From positions 2,170,001-2,234,000 of the forward strand of contig NZ_CP070501.1 in NCBI RefSeq assembly GCF_018308945.1: a DNA stretch of 64,000 nucleotides. Reading direction: 5' to 3'. This document shows, in pieces, positions 48,470-55,866 of this stretch (positions are counted from its first letter, which is position 1; every line of letters begins with the position of its first letter). The notes beneath the pieces are model-generated. The model searched no databases. It was given only the letters and a program-made list of their open reading frames with translations, and was not told the origin of the DNA. Made by a program: the position numbers and the translations under genes. Source of the stretch: Agrococcus sp. Marseille-Q4369. GTDB taxonomy: Bacteria > Actinomycetota > Actinomycetes > Actinomycetales > Microbacteriaceae.

Positions 48470-48502
48470 GAGGCCCCGCTTCCTTCTGGAACGCGGGGCC
48501 TC
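48470..48502 (+). terminator. Terminator of tRNA-Ser(GCU)
   Basis: GAGGCCCCGCTTCC (48470-48483) pairs with GGAACGCGGGGCCTC (48488-48502) with one bulged base and a 4-base loop, 7 bases after the tRNA. Confidence 0.75.
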
Positions 48503-48561
48503 GCTCGTTCCTCCGGCGCAAGCCGGCGGAAAGTTCTCAGCGCGGCGTCGGTGATCGACGC

Positions 48562-48641
48562 TACGCTGAGGACGGCGCAGGGCGGATCTTGCTCGGCGCT
48601 TTTGAACGCGGCCCCGGCCGCACAGCATGATTGAAGGAAAT
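48562..48641 (+). promoter_or_regulatory. Putative promoter and leader of the cold-shock gene
   Basis: TACGCT at 48562-48567 could be the -10 box, giving a leader of about 68 bases before ATG 48642 that ends in GAAGGAAAT. Leaders of this kind control cold-shock mRNAs elsewhere; here that is inference. Confidence 0.45.
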
Positions 48642-48845
48642 ATGGCAACCGGCACCGTCAAGTGGTTCGACTCCGGCAAGGGCTTCGGCTTCATCGCTCC
48701 GGACGACGGCGGCAAGGATCTGTTCGCTCACTACAGCCAGATCCAGTCCAACGGCTTCAAGACCCTCGAAGAGGCTCAGGCAGTCGAGTTCGAGATCGTC
48801 GAGGGCAACAAGGGCCCGCAGGCTGCGAACATTCGCCCCCTGTGA
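48642..48845 (+). CDS. cspA: Cold-shock protein (CspA family)
   Basis: 67 residues, a single OB-fold nucleic-acid chaperone. RNP1 is KGFGFIAPD and RNP2 [27 protein letters not shown] is the standard start, set by GAAGGA 6 bases upstream; a reading from 48627 adds five non-family residues. It binds single-stranded RNA and prevents secondary structure. Codon use is close to optimal and the gene is less biased to G/C at wobble positions, as expected for high expression. A hairpin terminator follows. Confidence 0.95.
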   Translation: MATGTVKWFDSGKGFGFIAPDDGGKDLFAHYSQIQSNGFKTLEEAQAVEFEIVEGNKGPQAANIRPL

Positions 48846-48886
48846 GCCTGGTCGCGTCCTCGTGACGCGGCTCGATTCGCGCTGAC

Positions 48887-48917
48887 GGCCGGGGATCAGG
48901 TAGTCTGATCCCTGGCC
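48887..48917 (+). terminator. Terminator of the cold-shock gene
   Basis: GGCCGGGGATCAG (48887-48899) pairs with CTGATCCCTGGCC (48905-48917) through 12 base pairs and one G-T pair, 5-base loop. It sits just before tRNA-Arg. Confidence 0.65.
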
Positions 48918-48927
48918 GTTCGGCCAA

Positions 48928-49000
48928 GCGCCCGTAGCTCAACGGATAGAGCATCTGACTACGGATCAGAAGGTTGGGGGTTCGAGTCCCTCCGGGCGCG
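48928..49000 (+). tRNA. tRNA-Arg (anticodon ACG)
   Basis: Acceptor arms GCGCCCG (48928-48934) and CGGGCGC (48993-48999); D arm GCTC-AACGGATA-GAGC; anticodon stem TCTGA/TCAGA around loop CTACGGA with anticodon ACG; T arm GGGGG-TTCGAGT-CCCTC. ACG is read as ICG after deamination, the job of the TadA encoded at 61401. Confidence 0.97.
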
Positions 49001-49018
49001 CACTGTGTTGAGACAGGA

Positions 49019-49048
49019 GAAGGCCACTTGCGAGAGCAAGTGGCCTTC
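49019..49048 (+). terminator. Terminator of tRNA-Arg
   Basis: GAAGGCCACTTGC (49019-49031) pairs perfectly with GCAAGTGGCCTTC (49036-49048) across the tetraloop GAGA. Confidence 0.8.
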
Positions 49049-49121
49049 GTGGTTCCCGGGATGCGTCCGCTCGCGCGTCGAGGTCGGTCCGGGCATGCGC
49101 GGTGCCAGGATCGCGAGCACC

Positions 49122-49496
49122 ATGGACTTCGACTACAGCGAGCTCACGCCCGACCCGGAGGTCGCTCGAGCCGCGTCCGAGCGGATGGCCGAGGGTCTCG
49201 CGGCGGAGGCGGTGAACGGGCTGCGAGCGCGGCTGCTCGAGCGCTGGCCGTCGGCGACCGAGCTGCGGTGGACGAGCGCCCCGGATGACGAGGGCGTGGT
49301 GCGCCACGCGCTCCTCCTCGACGCACGGGGACGGCTGCTCGCGAGCCGTGACGACTTCACGGTGCCCGCGGTGTTCCGGGGCGCGGTGTTCCGGCGCAGC
49401 CTCGAGCCGCACTCGCAGCGGCTGCACGCCGACGGCGAGCGGCCCTCGTGGTCGCTCGACCTGACGTTCGAGCGGGAGCGCCATCCGAAGGGCTGA
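49122..49496 (+). CDS. Hypothetical protein, soluble, 124 residues
   Basis: No family recognised. The start at ATG 49122 (MDFDYSELTPDPEVARAASE) is the first Met after the tRNA terminator. The protein is hydrophilic with an amphipathic N-terminal helix, then RLLERWPSATELRWTSAPDD, and a probable beta-rich C-terminal half (HALLLDARGRLLASRDDF, WSLDLTFERERH). No signal peptide or membrane segment. It converges on a lipoprotein gene 15 bases away. Confidence 0.6.
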   Translation: MDFDYSELTPDPEVARAASERMAEGLAAEAVNGLRARLLERWPSATELRWTSAPDDEGVVRHALLLDARGRLLASRDDFTVPAVFRGAVFRRSLEPHSQRLHADGERPSWSLDLTFERERHPKG

Positions 49497-49511
49497 GCCC
49501 GGCACGGGCGC

Positions 49512-49949
49512 TCAGGACTCGGGCGTCTGCCCCTCCTCGGTGGCGTTGAACCAGGCGAGCCACCCCTCGGTCGTCTCGTGCACCTCGTACGGTCCGCACC
49601 AGAGCACCGTCTCGGGCAGCTCGCTCGCGTCCGCGAAGCCGCCGTAGCGGCCGTCGAACGGAAGCGTCGAGCGCGTGCCCTCCGCGCATCCGCTCGGCTC
49701 ACCACCGGTGAACGCGATGACCGCGCTGCTCTCGTCCGTGGTCGCCGTGGTGCGGATGCTCGACGCATCTTCCGGGAGCCACTCCGGCATCGTCACGCCG
49801 ACCCAGCCCTCGGATGCCGCGGCGCGCGTGTCGAACGACTCGCTGTGGACGCGCTCGAGCGTGTCGGTGAAGCTCGTGCAGCCGTTCAGGGCTGCCGTGG
49901 CGAGCGAGGCCGCGGCGAGCGCGGCGATGGCGGGGAGGCGTCTCTTCAT
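49512..49949 (-). CDS. Small lipoprotein of unknown function
   Basis: 145 residues. The signal MKRRLPAIAALAAASLATAA ends in LNGC, a lipobox, so the protein should be anchored outside the membrane. The mature part has two further Cys (PSGCAEGTRS and VLWCGPYEVH) that may form a disulfide, and ends WLAWFNATEEGQTPES. GGAGG precedes the ATG. No family recognised. It lies downstream of a two-TM protein gene on the same strand, with a 76-base gap. Confidence 0.78.
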   Translation of the reverse strand: MKRRLPAIAALAAASLATAALNGCTSFTDTLERVHSESFDTRAAASEGWVGVTMPEWLPEDASSIRTTATTDESSAVIAFTGGEPSGCAEGTRSTLPFDGRYGGFADASELPETVLWCGPYEVHETTEGWLAWFNATEEGQTPES

Positions 49950-50025
49950 GCCTCCATCACAGCCGACGCGAGCGTGGCGCCACATCGCACCGGCGACGGA
50001 TCGCGCGTCGTCCCTGCGGATGATG

Positions 50026-50532
50026 TCAGGGGGCGTCGTCGTGCACGCCGCACGAGCAGCCGACCGCGCCGAGCTCGCGGCTCCGCTCGGTGTAGGCGTG
50101 CAGCACCGCTTGCTCGAAGAGCACCTGGTGCGGAGAGAGGAACTGCTGCACCGCGGCGGGCAGCCGGCCGGCGAAGCGGTGCAGTGGACTGCCGACGGTG
50201 AGCTCGGCCACGTGCACGGCGACGTACACGAGCGAGAGCAGGGAGAAGAGCGTGAGCCCGCGGCCGTCGGGCATGAAGGCGCTCGCCACCGGGATGAGCA
50301 CGACGACCGCGAGGAGGCCGTGCAGCAGCGGCGAGCGTCGCAGCCGCGCCCGCGCGGCGTCGCGCCCGTAGTCGCGCGCCGCGAGCACCGCCGTCGCTCG
50401 AGCGATCTCGTGCGCCTCCTCGTGCGAGGTGCGCTCCTCGGCGGCGATCCTGCCGATGCGCGCAGCCCGGCGCGCATAGCGCTCGATCGCGTCGATCGCC
50501 GATCCGTCGCCCTGCGTGCCCTCGTGGTCCAC
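50026..50532 (-). CDS. Two-TM membrane protein of unknown function
   Basis: 168 residues from GTG 50532, which has GGAGGAGG upstream. The N-terminal 60 residues are charged and helical (IERYARRAARIGRIAAEERT, then YGRDAARARLRR). Two helices follow: LLHGLLAVVVLIPVASAFM and LTLFSLLSLVYVAVHVAELT. A C-terminal soluble part ends with a Cys pair in VGCSCGVHDD. Cys-x-Cys at the end of a membrane protein may bind metal, but no family is recognised. Divergent from the agmatinase-like gene. Confidence 0.72.
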   Translation of the reverse strand: MDHEGTQGDGSAIDAIERYARRAARIGRIAAEERTSHEEAHEIARATAVLAARDYGRDAARARLRRSPLLHGLLAVVVLIPVASAFMPDGRGLTLFSLLSLVYVAVHVAELTVGSPLHRFAGRLPAAVQQFLSPHQVLFEQAVLHAYTERSRELGAVGCSCGVHDDAP

Positions 50533-50688
50533 TGCCGCACCTCCTCCACCATTCTCTCGTGCTCCTCGCTGTGCTCGCATCCGGGCCGCTCGGTGGCACG
50601 AGGGCGACTGCCGCGTGCCAGAATCGCGACGAGAGCGACCGCATCCGGCACGGTCGTGCGCCTCGACCGGGCCGGACAGGGAGACGAC

Positions 50689-51624
50689 ATGATCGGTCAG
50701 CGGGACGACCCGGGGCTGCCGCGCTACGCGGGCATCGCCACCTTCGCGCTGCTGCCGCAGCGGCACGAGGTCGAGCACGCCGACGTCGCCGTCGTCGGCA
50801 TCCCGTTCGACTCGGGCACGAGCTTCCGCCCGGGCGCGCGCTTCGGTCCGGCGCACGTGCGCGAGCACTCGCGCCAGCTGCATCCGTACCACCAGGTGCA
50901 CGAGTCGTTCCCGTTCCGCGACCGACAGGTGGTCGACGGCGGCGACCTGCGGGTCGGCCCCTACGACATCGAGGCGGCCGTCGAGGCGATCCACGAGCAG
51001 GCGCGGACGCTCGTGCAGGGCGGCACGACCGTCGTGGCGATCGGCGGCGACCACACGATCGCGCTGCCGCTGCTGCGGGCGGCCGCCGAGCGCCACGGGC
51101 CGCTCGCGGTGCTCCACTTCGACGCGCACCTCGACACGTGGGACACGCTGCACGGCGCGAGCATCTGGCACGGCTCGCCGTTCCGCCGCGCCGCGGAGGA
51201 GGGGCTGCTCGACCTCGAGCACTGCCAGCACGTCGGCATCCGCGGCGGCATCTACGACCCGATCGAGCTCGACGACGACGCGCGGGCCGGGTTCGCGATC
51301 ATCCGGAGCGACGACTTCGCCCGCCACTCGCCCGAGCAGCTCGCCGAGCGCATCCGGGACCGCCTCGGCACCGGGCCGGTGTATGTGTCGATCGACATCG
51401 ACGTGCTGGATCCGGCGCACGCGCCCGGCACCGGCACGCCGGAGGTCGCCGGCATCAGCACCCGCGAGCTCTTCGGCGTGCTGCGCGAGCTGCGCGGGCT
51501 CGACATCGTCGGCGGCGACGTCGTCGAGGTGCTGCCCGCCCACGACCACGCGGGCATCACGGGGCTCGCCGCCGCGCACACCGTGTGGGAGCTGCTCGCG
51601 CTCATCCCGCCGCCGTCGCGCTGA
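50689..51624 (+). CDS. Agmatinase/ureohydrolase family protein
   Basis: 311 residues of the arginase/agmatinase fold with its dimanganese ligands: AIGGDHTIALPLL, LHFDAHLDTWDTLHG and SIDIDVLDPAHAPGTGTPE. The loop DSGTSFRPGARFGPAHVRE near residue 40 is shared with agmatinases and guanidinobutyrases rather than arginases. It hydrolyses a guanidino compound to urea and an amine; agmatine, guanidinobutyrate, guanidinopropionate and formiminoglutamate are all open. A symbol such as speB would overstate the certainty. ATG 50689 is chosen for MIGQRDDPGLPRYAG. Convergent with a small repeat peptide gene. Confidence 0.9.
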   Translation: MIGQRDDPGLPRYAGIATFALLPQRHEVEHADVAVVGIPFDSGTSFRPGARFGPAHVREHSRQLHPYHQVHESFPFRDRQVVDGGDLRVGPYDIEAAVEAIHEQARTLVQGGTTVVAIGGDHTIALPLLRAAAERHGPLAVLHFDAHLDTWDTLHGASIWHGSPFRRAAEEGLLDLEHCQHVGIRGGIYDPIELDDDARAGFAIIRSDDFARHSPEQLAERIRDRLGTGPVYVSIDIDVLDPAHAPGTGTPEVAGISTRELFGVLRELRGLDIVGGDVVEVLPAHDHAGITGLAAAHTVWELLALIPPPSR

Positions 51625-51645
51625 GCGGGCAGCCCCCGGACGCAG

Positions 51646-51686
51646 CGCGGCCGCGGGCCGACATCGCTGTCAGCACCGCGGCCGCG
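51646..51686. terminator. Bidirectional GC hairpin
   Basis: CGCGGCCGCGG (51646-51656) pairs perfectly with CCGCGGCCGCG (51676-51686); GACA/TGTC pairs inside the 19-base loop. It lies between the convergent agmatinase-like gene and the 38-residue peptide gene. Confidence 0.55.
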
Positions 51687-51701
51687 GGGGTCGGGGCGAG
51701 G

Positions 51702-51818
51702 CTACTTGGAGCTGCCGCCGCCCATGATGATGAAGTCGTCCTCTCCGCCCATGATGATGAAGTCATCCTCGCCCAGCGGCGAGAGGAGGAGGTGGGTGGG
51801 AAGCTGCTTGAAGCCCAT
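51702..51818 (-). CDS. 38-residue peptide with a tandem EDDFIIMGG repeat
   Basis: ATG 51818 to TAG 51702. The peptide has a leader-like first half, MGFKQLPTHLLLSPLG, then two consecutive EDDFIIMGG units and a short GSSK tail. The repeats are encoded by near-identical 27-base blocks differing only at synonymous or few positions. AAAGGAA lies 6 bases before the ATG. A hairpin follows the stop. No family is recognised. The design (leader, then repeated core) resembles precursors of ribosomally made modified peptides, but no modification enzyme is adjacent; a regulatory or assembly-forming peptide is also possible. It lies 111 bases downstream of an OsmC gene on the same strand. Confidence 0.7.
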   Translation of the reverse strand: MGFKQLPTHLLLSPLGEDDFIIMGGEDDFIIMGGGSSK

Positions 51819-51929
51819 TGGCGTTCCTTTGCGAGTGGTGGTGGGTGGTTCCCTCGCCGGTCCGTCGAGGCCCCTGCGCGGGTCTACTGCTGAATGTAAG
51901 GCATCGCACCCACTTCCGCGATGGCTTTC

Positions 51930-52352
51930 TCAGCCCTCGAGCGTGGCGCTCTCGAGCTGGATCTCGATGCCCGCGAGGGCCTGCGAGACCGGGCAGCCAG
52001 CCTTGGCCTCCTCGGCATGCTTCGCGAACTGCTCCTGGTCGATGCCGGGCACCTTCCCGCTCACCGTCAGCACGCTCGTCGTGATGCCCTTGCCGGGCTC
52101 GAACGAGACCTTCGCGCTCGTGCTGAGCGACTCGGGCGCGTGGCCGGCTTCCTCGAGCGCGTGGGAGAGCGCCATCGCGTAGCAGGAGGCGTGCGCAGCG
52201 GCGATGAACTCCTCGGGCGTCGAGGCGCCGCCCTCCTCGGCGCGCGCCTTCCACGTGAGGTCGAAGCTCGAGCCGGTGCCGAGCGTGGTCGTGCCGGAGC
52301 CGCTGCTGAGCGGCCCGTTCCAGCTGGTGCTCGCGTTCGAGGTGATGGCCAT
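51930..52352 (-). CDS. OsmC/Ohr-family peroxiredoxin-like protein
   Basis: 140 residues. The catalytic cysteines are in HASCYAMALSHALEEAG and AGCPVSQALAGIE. The start ATG 52352 follows AAGGAGG and gives MAITSNASTSWNGPLSSGSG, a typical OsmC N-terminus. It reduces organic hydroperoxides using a Cys pair, protecting the cell under oxidative or osmotic stress. The YaiN/OsmC-type motif SFDLTWKARAEEGGASTPEE places it in the OsmC rather than Ohr branch. Divergent from the FKBP gene. Confidence 0.93.
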   Translation of the reverse strand: MAITSNASTSWNGPLSSGSGTTTLGTGSSFDLTWKARAEEGGASTPEEFIAAAHASCYAMALSHALEEAGHAPESLSTSAKVSFEPGKGITTSVLTVSGKVPGIDQEQFAKHAEEAKAGCPVSQALAGIEIQLESATLEG

Positions 52353-52481
52353 GGAGTCCTCCTTGAGTTCGCGTCGCGCCCTCCGTCGGCGGGCGAGTGG
52401 CCCCAGGCTACGCGCGCAGGCTGGGGGTCGGGTGGTCGGATGCGCGGAGGCACTCGGGCGGGCGCGTGCGAGGATGGGCGC

Positions 52482-52853
52482 ATGACTGAGAAGCCCGAGA
52501 TCGACGCCCCCGAGGGCCCCGCGCCCGCTGACCTCGAGATCACCGACATCACCGTCGGCGACGGCGAGGAGGCGGTGAACGGCAAGCAGGTGAGCGTGCA
52601 CTACGTCGGCGTGACGCACTCGACCGGCGAGGAGTTCGACGCCTCGTACAACCGCGGCGCCCCGCTCGAGTTCCCGCTCGGGGTGGGCATGGTCATCAAG
52701 GGCTGGGAGCAGGGGATCCTCGGCATGCGCGTCGGCGGCCGCCGCAAGCTCGTCATCCCGCCCCACCTCGCCTACGGCGAGCGCGGCGCGGGCGGCGTGA
52801 TCGGCCCGAACGAGGCGCTCATCTTCGTGTGCGACCTGGTCGCCGTCCGCTGA
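52482..52853 (+). CDS. FKBP-type peptidyl-prolyl cis-trans isomerase
   Basis: 123 residues, a single cytoplasmic FKBP domain with no signal peptide. The active-site residues are visible in VSVHYVGVTHSTGEEFDASY, PLEFPLGVGMVIKGWEQGI, GGRRKLVIPPHLAYGERG and NEALIFVCDLVAV. It speeds proline isomerisation in protein folding. GAGGAT lies 6 bases before the ATG and may be a weak -10 for a leaderless transcript. A strong hairpin follows its stop. Confidence 0.95.
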   Translation: MTEKPEIDAPEGPAPADLEITDITVGDGEEAVNGKQVSVHYVGVTHSTGEEFDASYNRGAPLEFPLGVGMVIKGWEQGILGMRVGGRRKLVIPPHLAYGERGAGGVIGPNEALIFVCDLVAVR

Positions 52854-52868
52854 CCCACCGCTTCGGCC

Positions 52869-52906
52869 GTCGAGGGTTCGCGTCCGCTCGGACGCGGACC
52901 CTCGAC
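52869..52906. terminator. Bidirectional terminator
   Basis: A 17-base stem with one mismatch: GTCGAGGGTTCGCGTCC (52869-52885) with GGACGCGGACCCTCGAC (52890-52906), tetraloop GCTC. It lies between the convergent FKBP and GlcD-like genes. Confidence 0.75.
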
Positions 52907-52911
52907 TCGTC

Positions 52912-54255
52912 TCAGACGGCCTTGCCCGGATTCAGGATGCCGAGCGGATCGAACGCCGCGCGCACCGCGCGCTGCAGCTCGAGCTGCCGCTCGCCGAGCT
53001 CGTCGACGAGCCAGCGGCGCTTCAGGATCCCGACGCCGTGCTCGCCGGTGAGCGTGCCGCCCATCGCGATCGCCGCCTCGAAGACCTCGTTCGCGCACGC
53101 CCAGATCTCGTCGCTCGGCTCGGTGCCGTCGAAGACGAAGGTCGGGTGCAGGTTGCCGTCGCCGGCGTGCGCGGTCGTCGCGAGCCGCACGCCGTGCCGA
53201 GCGGATGCCTCGTCGCACGCACGGAACATGTCCGCGAGCCGCGATCTCGGCACCGAGACGTCCTCGACGAGCACCGTGCCGAACGACTCGAGCGCGAAGT
53301 GCACCTGCCTGCGCACCTGCACCAGGACATCCGACCGAGCCGCGTCGTCGGTGCGCTCGACCCGCCCGCCGTGCGCGGCGAGGATCGCGGCGACGGCCTC
53401 CGAGGTCGCGGCGGCGCCGAGGTCGTCGGTCTGCACGAGCACGAACGCGCCCTCCATCGGCTGCCCGGTGTAGGCGGCGAGCATCGAGACGGCGTCGCGC
53501 CCGACGAGCTCCATGATGGCGGGGCGGATGCGCGCGGCCGTCACCGCGGTGCACGCGGCGGCCGCGATGGCCTCGTCGTCGAAGAAGGCGCCGACCGTCC
53601 AGATGCTGCCCTCGACGAGCGGACGCAGCTTGAGCGTCGCACCGACGACGATGCCGAGCGTCCCCTCCGAGCCGATCATGAGCGCCGTGAGGTCGAGCCC
53701 GGTGACGCCCTTGACGGTGCGGTGACCGGTGGAGATGAGGCTGCCGTCGGCCAGCACGACGTCGAGCGCGAGCACCCACTCGCGCGTCACGCCGTACTTC
53801 GCGCACAGCAGCCCGCCGGCGTTCGTGGCGATGTTGCCGCCGACGGTCGAGATGGCTCGGCTCGCCGGGTCCGGCGGCCACCACAGGCCGTGGGCGGCGA
53901 GCAGCTCGCCCAGCTCGGCGTTCCGGATGCCCGGCTCGACCACGCAGGACTGGTCGATGAGCGAGACGTCGAGCAGGCGCCGCATGCGGTCGACCGAGAC
54001 GACGAGCTCACCCTCGCCCGCGATCGCGCCGCCCGCGAGACCGGTGCCCGCGGCGCGCGGCACGACCGGCACGCGGTGCTCGCTCGCCCAGCGGAGCGCC
54101 GCCTGCACGTGCTCGACCGCCTCCGCCTCGACGATCGCGAGGGGCGCGGCGCGGGAGCGGTGGCCCGACTTGTCGGCGCGCGCGATCTCGAGCGCGGCAG
54201 GGTCGGTGACGAGCACGTGCTCCGGCAGCGCCGCGCGGAGCGCGTCGAGGCTCAC
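52912..54255 (-). CDS. FAD-linked oxidase (GlcD/D-lactate dehydrogenase-like)
   Basis: 447 residues. The FAD-binding_4 domain has VPRAAGTGLAGGAIAGEGEL and STVGGNIATNAGGLLCAKYG, and the C-terminal cap TTAHAGDGNLHPTFVFDG and GEHGVGILKRRWL with the metal/substrate His residues. Such enzymes oxidise 2-hydroxyacids (glycolate, D-lactate, D-2-hydroxyglutarate); no GlcE/GlcF partners are adjacent, so a stand-alone D-lactate-type enzyme is the best guess. GTG 54255 overlaps the stop of the histidine-phosphatase gene by 4 bases, coupling the two. Confidence 0.92.
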   Translation of the reverse strand: MSLDALRAALPEHVLVTDPAALEIARADKSGHRSRAAPLAIVEAEAVEHVQAALRWASEHRVPVVPRAAGTGLAGGAIAGEGELVVSVDRMRRLLDVSLIDQSCVVEPGIRNAELGELLAAHGLWWPPDPASRAISTVGGNIATNAGGLLCAKYGVTREWVLALDVVLADGSLISTGHRTVKGVTGLDLTALMIGSEGTLGIVVGATLKLRPLVEGSIWTVGAFFDDEAIAAAACTAVTAARIRPAIMELVGRDAVSMLAAYTGQPMEGAFVLVQTDDLGAAATSEAVAAILAAHGGRVERTDDAARSDVLVQVRRQVHFALESFGTVLVEDVSVPRSRLADMFRACDEASARHGVRLATTAHAGDGNLHPTFVFDGTEPSDEIWACANEVFEAAIAMGGTLTGEHGVGILKRRWLVDELGERQLELQRAVRAAFDPLGILNPGKAV

Positions 54256-54812
54256 GCGAGCACCAGCCCGTCGACGAGCGCCCACGCGCCGGGCGTGCCG
54301 CGGAAGCGCACCGAGTGCGCGTTGTCGGGCGTGCGCGTCTCGAGGCCGGTGACGTGGTCGGTGAACGCGCGGATGAAGGTGCCGTGCGAGACGATCACGA
54401 GCGCTCCGACGGGATTGCGGGACGCGACGTCGTCGATCGCCGCCACCGCTCGCCGCTGCAGGTCGTCGAAGTCCTCCTCGCCCGGCCAGTCGGTGCCGAA
54501 GCGCGCGATCGCCTCGTCCTTCGTGAGTCCCTCGACCTCGCCGTAGGCGCGCTCGATGAGGCTCGCGAAGCGGCCGCCGACCTCGAGGTCGAGCTCCGCG
54601 GCGATGATGTCGGCCGTCACGGCCGCGCGCTCGAGCGTCGACGAGACCACGGCATCCCAACGACCTTCGCCGGGCGTCTCGGCGGCGAGCAGCCTGGCCG
54701 CGGTGTGCGCCTGCGCGATGCCGGTCTCGTTGAGCGGGATGTCGCTCGTGCCTTGCAGCCGGCCGGCGAGGTTCCAGTCCGTCTGGCCGTGCCGGACGAG
54801 CGCGATCTCCAT
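54252..54812 (-). CDS. Histidine phosphatase (phosphoglycerate mutase-like)
   Basis: 186 residues. The phosphohistidine motif is LVRHGQTDWNLAGRLQGTSD, with SSTLERAAVTADIIAAEL and ERAYGEVEGLTKDEA; the second catalytic His is in VIVSHGTFIRAFTDHV. The short length and sequence fit the broad-specificity phosphatase branch (PhoE/CobC-like), not glycolytic GpmA, so no symbol is given. TAGGCT ends 6 bases before ATG 54812, so the transcript is probably leaderless and carries the downstream oxidase gene. Confidence 0.92.
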   Translation of the reverse strand: MEIALVRHGQTDWNLAGRLQGTSDIPLNETGIAQAHTAARLLAAETPGEGRWDAVVSSTLERAAVTADIIAAELDLEVGGRFASLIERAYGEVEGLTKDEAIARFGTDWPGEEDFDDLQRRAVAAIDDVASRNPVGALVIVSHGTFIRAFTDHVTGLETRTPDNAHSVRFRGTPGAWALVDGLVLA

Positions 54813-54919
54813 GCTCCGAGCCTAGGCGGCGCGCACGGGCGGCCCGCGCATCCGCCGCCATCCACAACCTCACATCCCTCGGCCCTCGCGCGTTGGCAGG
54901 GTGTGAGAGGAATACGGCC

Positions 54920-55408
54920 ATGACGCACACGATCATCGACAGCCCCATCGGCGAGCTCACGCTCGTCGCGCGCGACGGCGTGCTCACCGGCATCACCATG
55001 CCCGAGCATCGGCCCGCGCCCGACCCGGCTGGCTTCGGCGACCGCGACGACGCGGCGTTCGCGGATGCCGTGCGACAGCTCGACGAGTACTGGTCGGGGG
55101 AGCGCGAGGCGTTCGAGCTGCCCCTCGACCCCGCCGGCAGCGCCTTCCAGGTGCGCGTGTGGGAGGCGCTCCGCGAGATCCCCTACGGCGAGACGCGCAC
55201 CTACGGCTGGATCGCCGCCCGCATCGGCCAGCCGACCGCCGTGCGCGCCGTCGGGCTCGCGAACAGCCGCAACCCCCTCTCGATCGTCGTGCCGTGCCAC
55301 CGCGTGGTCGGCTCGACCGGTGCGCTCACCGGCTACGCGGGCGGTGTCGAGCGCAAGCGCTACCTGCTCGATCACGAGCGGCGCGCGCGGCTAGATTCGG
55401 TCGCGTGA
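54920..55408 (+). CDS. ogt: Methylated-DNA-protein cysteine methyltransferase (Ogt-like)
   Basis: 162 residues. It removes O6-alkyl groups from guanine by transfer to Cys in IVVPCHRVVGSTGALTGYAG. The helix-turn-helix and Arg finger region are in LREIPYGETRTYGWIAARIG and AVGLANSRNP. ATG 54920 begins MTHTIIDSPIGELTLVARDG. Its stop overlaps the GTG of a sigma factor gene by 4 bases, and that gene in turn overlaps a second alkyltransferase gene, so three proteins come from one coupled message. Confidence 0.95.
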   Translation: MTHTIIDSPIGELTLVARDGVLTGITMPEHRPAPDPAGFGDRDDAAFADAVRQLDEYWSGEREAFELPLDPAGSAFQVRVWEALREIPYGETRTYGWIAARIGQPTAVRAVGLANSRNPLSIVVPCHRVVGSTGALTGYAGGVERKRYLLDHERRARLDSVA

Positions 55409-55866
55409 GCCGTGCCCCGTTCGAGAGGATCGTCGAGCGGCACGGCGCTCGAGTGTGGCGAGTGTGCCGGGCGCTGCTCGACGAGGCGGACGCCGACGAC
55501 GCGTGGAGCGAGACGTTCCTCGCCGCGCTCGAGGCCTACCCGACGCTCGCGCACGACGCGCGCATCGAGGGCTGGCTCGTGACGATCGCGCACCGGAAGG
55601 CGATCGACGTGCTGCGGCGGCGCTCGCGGCTCGTCGTCGGCGAGGTGCCCGAGCACGTCGCGCCCGATCGAGCGCGCGACCTCGACCTCGCCCGCGCGCT
55701 CGCGCAGCTGCCGCAGCGCCAGCGCGAGGCGGTCGTGCTCCACCACCTCGGCGGGCTGCCGTTCGCCGAGGTCGCCCTGCAGCTGCAGTCGTCGACGGAT
55801 GCGGTGCGTCGCGCGTCGTCCGACGGCGTGCGGCGGCTGCGGGTGCTCATGGGGGAGGAGCGATGA
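55405..55866 (+). CDS. ECF-type RNA polymerase sigma factor
   Basis: 153 residues. Region 2 (about 1-60) has FERIVERHGARVWRVCRALL and ADDAWSETFLAALEAYPTL; region 4 (about 95-150) has LAQLPQRQREAVVLHHLGGL and the recognition helix STDAVRRASSDGVRRLR. Length and two-domain layout fit an extracytoplasmic-function sigma factor. GTG 55405 lies in the ogt stop codon and its own stop in the next gene's ATG. No separate anti-sigma gene is present; the flanking alkyltransferases are the only candidates, which points to control by DNA alkylation (inference). Confidence 0.9.
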   Translation: MSRAPFERIVERHGARVWRVCRALLDEADADDAWSETFLAALEAYPTLAHDARIEGWLVTIAHRKAIDVLRRRSRLVVGEVPEHVAPDRARDLDLARALAQLPQRQREAVVLHHLGGLPFAEVALQLQSSTDAVRRASSDGVRRLRVLMGEER

